A stretch of DNA of 64,000 bases from Spirochaetia bacterium (GTDB lineage Bacteria > Spirochaetota > Spirochaetia > Sphaerochaetales > Sphaerochaetaceae): the NCBI GenBank assembly GCA_022482625.1, contig JAKVOU010000001.1, positions 2,094,784-2,158,783 on the forward strand, written 5' to 3'. Of the stretch, positions 55,328 to 62,076 are shown one piece after another. The position numbers and the translations under genes are program-made. The stretch's first letter is position 1. Each line of letters starts with the position of its first letter. Under the pieces are notes generated by a model, which saw only the letters and a list, made by a program, of their open reading frames with translations, was not told the origin of the DNA and did no database searches.

Positions 55328-56293
55328 CTATGCCATGTCTTTCAAAATAGTACATCTTGTCTGTATCAACCCTTTTAGACTGGTTTTCAATGGCTTCTGT
55401 AGATATGAGCTATCAATGATAGGGTTGAAGGAACTTGCTTTTTCAATCAGCTCGTCCATCATGTTGAGGATTGCCTTGTCATTGATTCCAAGATTCTGAC
55501 CCAAAGCAATGAAATCCTTGCGTCCTATCTTGTTTTTTTTGCCGTTCAATGTCAGTGCAGTTTGTTCCGTATCCATGGGATTGACCAGCTGTACAGGCAG
55601 AAGGTCATAGGCTTTCGACAGGCGAAAGGCATGGTTTTCATTTTCAATCAACGAAAAATTCTTCAAGTGCATGTCTGAGTTTCCTGTGATGAAGTTGAAC
55701 AGGGTAAGTCTGAAAAACCCTGTGATATCTATCCCAGGCATTGAAGACCATTTCCTGATAATCTTTCCGCATTGCTCATATGAACCTTTGTATTTGTCTT
55801 CAGTAAGGCGTTCTGAAAGTTGACAGAAGTCCTCCATCTGCAATTTGTTTTTTCCTTTTCTGTCTATTCGCTTCGTAATATATGCAGGTGTCCCATCCTT
55901 CATAAGGATCAATGCATGCGGAACCGTCGGAATACCGATTGAATCTGCAAGCAACATGACGGTGTGTTCTGCTTCCGGTAATTGTTGGTAGCCCTTGCTT
56001 TGGGGTTTCAATATGAATCCTGCAGGGTAGCCGATGAGCGTCAATCGAAAATCCTTTTTATGTATGTTTTCGGAGCTTAGGTGTAGGGATAGTTTCTTTT
56101 GAATGCCTGTAACGGTAAGTCCTTTCTGAACAGTTTCTTCTGCAAGTCTGTTGATACCCTCATCATCCAGCTGTAACCGAGGAAGAGAAGAAGTACTGAA
56201 GAATTTCTTTATGCAGCCTTGATGCCATCCGGTAGCATATTCATTTTGTAATTCCAATGGTCTTCCACAACAAAGGCAATGATCATATTTCAT
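55328..56293 (-). CDS. hipT: HipT-like toxin kinase
   Basis: A 321-residue kinase of the HipA core type without the N-terminal subdomain. A short Cys motif (CLCCGRPLE, then WHQGCIKKFF) opens it, followed by the glycine-rich region TVTGIQKKLSLHL, the ATP-lysine segment FILKPQSKGYQQLPEAEH, the catalytic loop ITGNSDMHLKNFSL and the metal site AYDLLPVQL. HipT of the tripartite system phosphorylates tryptophanyl-tRNA synthetase in E. coli; the target here is unknown. Autophosphorylated serines in the loop of known HipT appear as Thr-Val-Thr here. It overlaps hipS by 11 bases. Confidence 0.88.
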   Translation of the reverse strand: MKYDHCLCCGRPLELQNEYATGWHQGCIKKFFSTSSLPRLQLDDEGINRLAEETVQKGLTVTGIQKKLSLHLSSENIHKKDFRLTLIGYPAGFILKPQSKGYQQLPEAEHTVMLLADSIGIPTVPHALILMKDGTPAYITKRIDRKGKNKLQMEDFCQLSERLTEDKYKGSYEQCGKIIRKWSSMPGIDITGFFRLTLFNFITGNSDMHLKNFSLIENENHAFRLSKAYDLLPVQLVNPMDTEQTALTLNGKKNKIGRKDFIALGQNLGINDKAILNMMDELIEKASSFNPIIDSSYLQKPLKTSLKGLIQTRCTILKDMA

Positions 56294-56612
56294 CTGCTAC
56301 CACGCTCACAGCACCGATGCAATCTTTGCAAGTTGTCATCAACAGTCCCATTCTGTCATAGGAATTAAGATTCCATTTTTTGATGGCGATATTCAGCAAC
56401 CACCCTTCTGGAATCAATCCATCAAAAAAAGGAAAGAATGTCTTGCTCTTATATGGTTGTTTTTGCAGGGGAAGTGTCAGGCTTATCGGAAGTGCATCTT
56501 TATCCATGAGGTAGTTTTCCGTATAGATGAATTCATACCCATCTTCGGTTTCCTTTATGGTTCCTGCTTTCTTGTCATACATGTACACTGATCCTTGTCG
56601 TTTGTCGGTCAT
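56283..56612 (-). CDS. hipS: HipS-like antitoxin (HipA N-terminal subdomain)
   Basis: A 109-residue protein equal to the N-terminal subdomain of HipA on its own: VYMYDKKAGTIKETEDG, ISLTLPLQKQPYKSKTFFPFFDGLIPEGW. In the described E. coli system HipS neutralises HipT, with a tryptophan blocking the active site; Trp71 here, in GLIPEGWLL, is the likely counterpart. It is coupled to hipB by an ATGA overlap and to hipT by an 11-base overlap, giving a compact three-gene operon. Confidence 0.85.
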   Translation of the reverse strand: MTDKRQGSVYMYDKKAGTIKETEDGYEFIYTENYLMDKDALPISLTLPLQKQPYKSKTFFPFFDGLIPEGWLLNIAIKKWNLNSYDRMGLLMTTCKDCIGAVSVVADEI

Positions 56613-56823
56613 TCTTTTTCTTCCCTGTCAAGCATGACTGGTCCCAATTCTTTTCCGAACATTGCCAGAGCTTGGTTGACCTTGTCCATCCGGACAGGTT
56701 TCTTTTCCTTGTTCCAGCTCTCTGACGAATCTAAGGCCCAATCCAGACCGGAGTGCAAATTCCTGTTGCGTCAGTCCTGCTTCCCTGCGGTTTTTTCTTG
56801 ATGTAGTTTCCAACTATATTCAT
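56609..56823 (-). CDS. hipB: HipB-like HTH antitoxin, with two one-base frameshifts
   Basis: Three frames together encode a Cro/C1-type HTH: MNIVGNYIK in the first (ATG 56823), KNRREAGLTQQEFALRSGLG with LRFVRELEQGKET in the second, and VRMDKVNQALAMFGKELGPV to the stop at 56609 in the third. Dropping one A from the A6 run (56791-56796, minus strand) and one base near 56695-56699 gives exactly 70 residues of typical HipB. The restored stop overlaps the hipS ATG as ATGA, which supports the reconstruction. If the indels are real, only truncated repressor would be made, which would be expected to derepress the operon. Confidence 0.75.
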
Positions 56824-56831
56824 TAATCTTA

Positions 56832-56860
56832 TTTATATACCCTATCGGGTGTAATGTCAA
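56832..56860 (-). promoter_or_regulatory. Promoter of hipBST
   Basis: On the minus strand TTGACA (56855-56860), 17 bases, TATAAA (56832-56837). Only eight bases separate the -10 box from the hipB ATG, so transcription would begin at or next to the start codon, a leaderless message. Confidence 0.7.
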
Positions 56861-56935
56861 CTATTTTTTATATTTTTGTACCCGTTAGGGTATAATTGGT
56901 ACTATCATATAGTGTTTTATACCTTTTCGGGTGTA
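56836..56935. promoter_or_regulatory. Three regularly spaced HipB operators
   Basis: Three 18-bp inverted repeats: TATACCC-TATC-GGGTGTA (56836-56853), TGTACCC-GTTA-GGGTATA (56877-56894), TATACCT-TTTC-GGGTGTA (56918-56935). Starts are exactly 41 bp apart, about four helical turns. The first fills the spacer between -35 and -10 of hipBST. Known HipB operators are also inverted TATCC-type repeats, so autorepression is likely. Confidence 0.8.
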
Positions 56936-57406
56936 TCCCTTGTACAAAGACTATCGGAATGTGTGAATTATAGGCTGATATGAGGTGGCCGTTTGTCAAG
57001 CACTATTGTAACAATCTTTACTCCTTTTTCATCGGTTGAGCCGTTTCTGCAGATGTCATGGACGTGGATAAGGAAAAGGCTACAGTCTTTTCGACACTTG
57101 GCCATTCTGATATACGTGGATTGGGTACCTACAGGTCAATGGTTCGTCGAAAGCCCTTTCAGTCTACAAGCGAGAGTCTGTTTCATAGACAATATCAGTA
57201 ATCCTATACCCAGGTTTCTCTATATGCCTTTTTTTCCAACATGAAACTTTCTATTGTTTCTTTGGTGTTGTTTTCTAGAAGCAAAGGAGAGAACTGATGT
57301 GTTCCTGCATGATCAAGGCAGTCAATGCATCTTGATTTGATTACCTGCAGCCCTCCCTGTATATTTTTTCCTTTAATCAACAATATATAATTTAAGGAGA
57401 TAAGAA
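56936..57406. other. Unassigned, probably decayed DNA
   Basis: Short frames are present, for example on the plus strand 57059-57200, containing HSDIRGLGTYRSMVRRK, but none has a ribosome box and a recognisable protein. It probably holds remnants of an older gene. AT content rises toward 57400. Confidence 0.4.
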
Positions 57407-57590
57407 GTGATACGAATCAAGGTATGGAGGTACGAAAAACATATCTTTGGTTGAATATGTTTTTTCTATTGATCCAAAAAAAATAATCCCGAAATATAAC
57501 GTTATTCTAGAATCATTTGGATGTCGTACTGGTATAGCAAAACAGGAAAGAAGGGAAGAGAGAGCCAGGAGATATATATCGGGATGACAG
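57407..57590 (+). pseudogene. Possible remnant of a LacI-type N-terminus
   Basis: AAGGAG lies 7 bases before GTG 57407, which opens with IRIKV, like the start of LacI proteins (IKDIA). The frame stops after 14 codons; a neighbouring frame continues with LVEYVFSIDPKKIIP before stopping near 57590. The resemblance to a helix-turn-helix is weak. It could be the missing front of the LacI remnant at 58590-59216. Confidence 0.25.
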
Positions 57591-57714
57591 AAGATGTCCT
57601 ATGCGTATCTTTATAGAAATATTATCCAAAACAATATAAAGATTGTTAGGTGAGTTCATTGGACAATTGAATTAATATTACTTTTTTGGTAATCCGTATT
57701 TGGAGGATAATTAA

Positions 57715-58509
57715 ATGTCAAATATCAATGTACGAAATTGCGTGATTGAATATAATATCCAAGGATCTGGACCTGCAATTGTTTGGGGGCATGGGCTCGC
57801 ATCATCAATGAAGCAAGAAGATTCCTTTAAAGTTGTTGATTTGGCAGGATTACAAAATGATTATTCAATTCTTCGGTACGATGCCAGAGGTCATGGTGCA
57901 AGTAGCTTTACTAAAAATTTGGAAGATTATTCTCTAGAAAATCTTGCAAGAGATCAGCTTGAGTTAGCAACCTCATTAGGTTTTAAGAATTATATTGCTA
58001 CAGGAATATCTATGGGAGCATCAACAGCAATAACAGCAGCAATTATTTCACCTGAAAGAATTAAGGCGTTAATACTTGTACTTTTGCCAACTGCCTGGGA
58101 ATTTAGGAAGGCACAAGCTGAAAGATATGAAAAAATTGCAGAGTGCATTGAATCAGGAGATATGGAGGGATTTCAGAAACTTATGAAATCTGTTCCTTTA
58201 CCAGATCCCCTTGCAAGGTTTTCATCGAAAAAAGGAAAGGGACCAACGGTTCTTGAGGAGGATGAAAAAAATCGGTTATCGTTAATTTTTCGTGGACTGA
58301 GTAAGACAGATTTGCCTTCAGTTGAATTAATAAATCGTATAAGTCAGCCGACTCTGATTCTTGGCTGGACGGGCGATGAAAATCATCCTTTAACTACAAC
58401 TGCAAGATTCCAGGAGTTGGTACCGCATTCAAAGATTGTTTTAGCTACAACTTTTGACGGAGTAAAAAAATGGAATGAGCATATTAAAAGCTTCGTGGAA
58501 AATATATGA
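57715..58509 (+). CDS. Alpha/beta hydrolase, AT-rich and probably acquired
   Basis: A 264-residue hydrolase. Oxyanion region PAIVWGHGLASSMK, nucleophile serine in ATGISMGASTAI, acid in LGWTGDENHPL. The terminal histidine motif is not the usual Gly-His; the last candidates are in WNEHIKSF, so activity is uncertain. GGAGG lies a few bases before the ATG. Its A/T-rich codon choice contrasts with nearby housekeeping genes, and it sits between LacI remnants in the accessory island, both signs of transfer. The substrate is unknown. Confidence 0.85.
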   Translation: MSNINVRNCVIEYNIQGSGPAIVWGHGLASSMKQEDSFKVVDLAGLQNDYSILRYDARGHGASSFTKNLEDYSLENLARDQLELATSLGFKNYIATGISMGASTAITAAIISPERIKALILVLLPTAWEFRKAQAERYEKIAECIESGDMEGFQKLMKSVPLPDPLARFSSKKGKGPTVLEEDEKNRLSLIFRGLSKTDLPSVELINRISQPTLILGWTGDENHPLTTTARFQELVPHSKIVLATTFDGVKKWNEHIKSFVENI

Positions 58510-58589
58510 AAAGTAAAAAAAATTGCATTTAGCAATTGCTGCAACCTGATAATTTCTTTTGTCATGAAACGTACAAGCGAGAGAGCAAA

Positions 58590-59216
58590 GATAGCTGTTG
58601 TCTCTCAAGGTTCAATGGTTTGTATGCTGATAACATTGTCTTTGTAGGAAAACTTGCAATGATACCTGATCAGTATGATGTGGTTACGTATGATGTACAT
58701 GCTGCCATATATCTGGCAATGGATTTCCTGATGGAAAAAACATTGCTGAGGTTGTATTTTTCGACGGCAAGGATACCTGTAACATCCCAAGGTATTATTG
58801 GAAATCAACTCAGGTAAAATACTTTGTGGAAGAAAATCCTCAGATTTCTCTGAAGGAAGACATCTTGTGTGATGGTTTTGGTTCGATTGCGGGCTATGAT
58901 GCACTGAAAAGTTATATACAGGCGGGTAAATCGATTCCTCAAGCAATCTTTACCGGAACGGATTCCCTTGCCATAGGGGTTCTCAAGGCTATGCATGAAT
59001 TCCATAAACCTATACAGAATATCATTTCCATCAATGGAGATTCTTCTGGTGCTTGGGCACATCCTCAACTGACCAGTGTTGATATCAATGCAAGGCTTAT
59101 GGAATGGAAGCAGTCTCCCTGATTTTACAGAATTCAAAAATGTTCTGTTGGTTCGCAAGATGGTTTCATTCGGACCTCATATAATTGACCGTGATAGTGT
59201 TGTTGCAGGTAAGTAG
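58590..59216 (+). pseudogene. Decayed LacI-family regulator, C-terminal part
   Basis: Three frames together give a LacI ligand-binding domain: GLYADNIVFVGKLAMIPDQY and YDVHAAIYLAMDFLMEK in one, VVFFDGKDTCNIPRYYWKS through GYDALKSYIQAG, IFTGTDSLAIGVLKAM and HPQLTSVDI in the next, then GMEAVSLIL and later PHIIDRDSV in other frames. The HTH domain is missing from this stretch. With at least two frame breaks and no start, it is non-functional as written. Confidence 0.8.
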
Positions 59217-59344
59217 CTTGGGGAAAGAAAAAAATCGGGAAAACAGCCTGTCCAAGAGATAGAAACGGGTATGTTCAGAACCCCATGGAATATGTATTGA
59301 TACTGTTTGTCTAAGGATTGTTGCAGAGATTATGCGTTTTGCCT

Positions 59345-61429
59345 TTAATCTCTTTCCCTGTCCGGAAATGGATTCGCTTCTTCCAGTACCCTTGCAATGA
59401 CCCGGTTTTCTGCCCGAATGAATCCGGGGTCTTCTTCCAATATCCGATCGCAGCAATCCCTTGCTTGCTTGATCAGCTCAAGGTCATCAGTCAAGGATGC
59501 AAAATGTAATCTGAGATAACCGCTTTGTCTGGTACCGGTAAGCTCTCCGGGGCCTCTGATCTTCAAGTCTTCCTCAGCAATCTTGAAACCGTCATCTGTT
59601 TCACGCATGATCTTGAGCCGTTTTATTGCATCTTCACTGAGATTGTCTGAGAATACAAGAAAGCAATAAGACTGTAACTGTGAGCGTCCTACACGTCCCC
59701 TGAGCTGGTGCAGCGCTGACAGTCCGAAACGATCGGCGTGCTCGATAATGATACAGGTAGCATCAGGAATATCAATACCGACTTCGATGACACTGGTTGA
59801 GACGATGTACATCAATTCTTTCTTCTTGAATTTTTCCAGAATCTGTACTTTCTCTTCATCTTCCACTTTACTGTGCAACAAGGCAGAAGGGACACCTGGA
59901 TATTGGTTTTTCAGATATTCAAACATATTGGTGACATCTCTCAGTTCACTTTGTCCTGAGTCATCAATCCTGGGATAGACAAAATATGCCTGATGTCCTC
60001 TGTTGAATTCAACGGCTACTGCCTTGTACATACGTTCCCTGCTGGCTTCTCCTACCAGATGGGTAATGATTTTCTTTCTGCCCTTCGGCATCGTATTGAT
60101 TGTTGAAACTTCCAAGTCGCCATAGATGGTCAGTGCAAGTGTCCGTGGAATCGGGGTTGCACTCATCATCAGTACATGGGGCATTTTACCTTTCTGGAGA
60201 AGCTGTTCCCGTTGTTCTACGCCGAAACGATGCTGTTCATCGATGATGACGAACCTTAGGTCGGCAAAGGTGACTTGATCGGAAAACAAAGCATGGGTAC
60301 CGATGATGATATCTATTTCTCCGGCTTTGATTGCTTCAAGCAGAGGACGTCTGTCTTTCTGTTTCGTTGAACCGATCAGCAGCCCTATCCTGATACCGAA
60401 TGGTTCCAGCAGTCTTGCTGCGTTTTCTGCATGCTGGAGAGCCAAAAGCTCAGTAGGGGCCATGAAAGCAACCTGTCCATGGCGGGAAAGTACATGCAAG
60501 GCACTTACCCATGCGACCAATGTCTTGCCACTGCCCACATCACCCTGAAGCATTCTGTTCATCGGTATATCGGCATCCAGATCTTCCCGTATCTGTCTGA
60601 GAACTTTGATTTGGTCGGGAGTCAGTGAAAAAGGAAGTGAAGCTACAAACCTGTTTTCCAATTCTGTCGGGATTGATTGCCCGTGGACTTTTCTTTTCTT
60701 TGACAGGTTTCTTCGGGCAAGAATCTGCAGGTAGAAAAGCTCTGTGAACGCAAGGGAACGACGAGCGGAAGCTCTGGAAGTGGAATCAGGAGGAAAATGG
60801 AAGCATCTGATTGCCGTGTCACTGTCCATAAGATGCAAGTCTGCCGTAAGTTCCTGTGGGAGTTCGTTTTCAAATGAAGTATTTTCCTGCAGGATCTGAT
60901 GTATGGCTTTTCTCAGTATTTTTTGGGTCAGGGTACCTCGAAGAGGGTAAACGGGAAGTATCTGCCCAAACGGCGCTGGTGGTTCTTGTCCCAATTGCAT
61001 TTCGGTAAGTTCAAAAGACCCGGTCTGAAGTGAACTGCCCCGGCGTGTCACGTTTGTTGCGTAAAGGTAGAATACGTGATGAAGCCTGATGGTCCGTTGC
61101 AGGAAGTTCCTGCCGAAACATAGAAGCTGTATGTTGCCGGTTTCTTTTCCGCTGACATCTTGCATCAGTAGTTTCAAGGTGCGTTTTGCCCCGCCTCCGA
61201 AAAATTCATAACCGGTTGCCATGACTATTGTATTGACCGTTACGGGTTGTCCTAGATAAGGTGGAAACTGCCCTAACGGCGTAAGGACCGATCGATCTTC
61301 CCAACTCCGGGGGGCCAGGAGCAACAAATCTTTCTGGCTTTTGACATCAAGTGTAACCAAGGATGCCTCAGCCGATTTTCCTATGCCTTTCAGCAGTGAA
61401 ACTTTCTTCTCGAGTGCCCTGATGAACAT
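59345..61429 (-). CDS. recG: ATP-dependent DNA helicase RecG
   Basis: A 694-residue branched-DNA helicase that rescues stalled replication forks. The N-terminal wedge/OB domain (PRSWEDRSVLTPL) is followed by superfamily 2 motifs: Walker A GDVGSGKTLVAW, DEQH box IDEQHRFGVEQRE, MSATPIPRTLALTIYGD, and motif VI HQLRGRVGRS. The end (AEEDLKIRGPGELTGTRQSG) is typical. It starts 10 bases after the YggT-like gene and is probably co-transcribed with it and dnaE. Confidence 0.97.
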   Translation of the reverse strand: MFIRALEKKVSLLKGIGKSAEASLVTLDVKSQKDLLLLAPRSWEDRSVLTPLGQFPPYLGQPVTVNTIVMATGYEFFGGGAKRTLKLLMQDVSGKETGNIQLLCFGRNFLQRTIRLHHVFYLYATNVTRRGSSLQTGSFELTEMQLGQEPPAPFGQILPVYPLRGTLTQKILRKAIHQILQENTSFENELPQELTADLHLMDSDTAIRCFHFPPDSTSRASARRSLAFTELFYLQILARRNLSKKRKVHGQSIPTELENRFVASLPFSLTPDQIKVLRQIREDLDADIPMNRMLQGDVGSGKTLVAWVSALHVLSRHGQVAFMAPTELLALQHAENAARLLEPFGIRIGLLIGSTKQKDRRPLLEAIKAGEIDIIIGTHALFSDQVTFADLRFVIIDEQHRFGVEQREQLLQKGKMPHVLMMSATPIPRTLALTIYGDLEVSTINTMPKGRKKIITHLVGEASRERMYKAVAVEFNRGHQAYFVYPRIDDSGQSELRDVTNMFEYLKNQYPGVPSALLHSKVEDEEKVQILEKFKKKELMYIVSTSVIEVGIDIPDATCIIIEHADRFGLSALHQLRGRVGRSQLQSYCFLVFSDNLSEDAIKRLKIMRETDDGFKIAEEDLKIRGPGELTGTRQSGYLRLHFASLTDDLELIKQARDCCDRILEEDPGFIRAENRVIARVLEEANPFPDRERD

Positions 61430-61438
61430 CGTCAGGTC

Positions 61439-62062
61439 CTACAGTGTGTAAAGAAAGGCCCATAAGCGGTATAGGCCTATCCGACAGGCTATGAAAAGAA
61501 CGACCACGAAGATGAGGCTGACGATCAGCAAGTGTCCGTCATTTGCAATATTTGAATTGAAAAAGACTTTCTGTGTCCAGTTTATGATACCCTCGGTCAG
61601 GTTGTTGCATATCCTGCTCAGCGTAATCGGTGCCGGACCACTTTTGTAGAAGAAAAACAATCTAAGTGCCAGGGCAATGATGATGATCCAGAAGATGAAG
61701 GCTATGATGGATTGCCAGAGTATCTGCATTGACAAGGCTATGCATATACCCCAAGTCAACTTTCCTGTCCTGCTGAAGATACTTAATATGGCCTGGACAA
61801 AGGAAAGCAGGGCAAACCCAAGGACAGGCGTAAAATCAATGACCCCTTTCCGTAACCATCCTACTCCGATGAACAAGTTGAGGAAAGGATCGACTATCTT
61901 GACGAGCCATCGGGTAAAACCATTGTTTCCTAGTTGTGTTCCAGGGATACGGATCCATGTCAGGATTACCCTGATCCAAATCAAGAACATATAAATCTGT
62001 ATCAAGCCAGCACCTAAGCCTGCCAGCTTCATCAGTAAGGTAGGTGCATCATACACACTCAT
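61439..62062 (-). CDS. YggT family membrane protein
   Basis: A 207-residue protein with two YggT repeats and about four to five membrane segments (IQIYMFLIWIRVILTWI; DFTPVLGFALLSFVQAIL; IIAFIFWIIIIALALRLFFF; LIVSLIFVVVLFIACRIGL). DPFLNLF and the aromatic GFTRWL segment fit the family. Its role is unclear; YggT proteins are linked to ion homeostasis or cell-division loci. It lies 14 bases after dnaE. Confidence 0.8.
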   Translation of the reverse strand: MSVYDAPTLLMKLAGLGAGLIQIYMFLIWIRVILTWIRIPGTQLGNNGFTRWLVKIVDPFLNLFIGVGWLRKGVIDFTPVLGFALLSFVQAILSIFSRTGKLTWGICIALSMQILWQSIIAFIFWIIIIALALRLFFFYKSGPAPITLSRICNNLTEGIINWTQKVFFNSNIANDGHLLIVSLIFVVVLFIACRIGLYRLWAFLYTL

Positions 62063-62076
62063 GGATTCCTCCTTCC

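Noticed and set aside
56993-57244. Plus-strand frame of 83 residues in the accessory island
   Set aside because: No ribosome box, odd composition and no family match; probably chance in decayed DNA.
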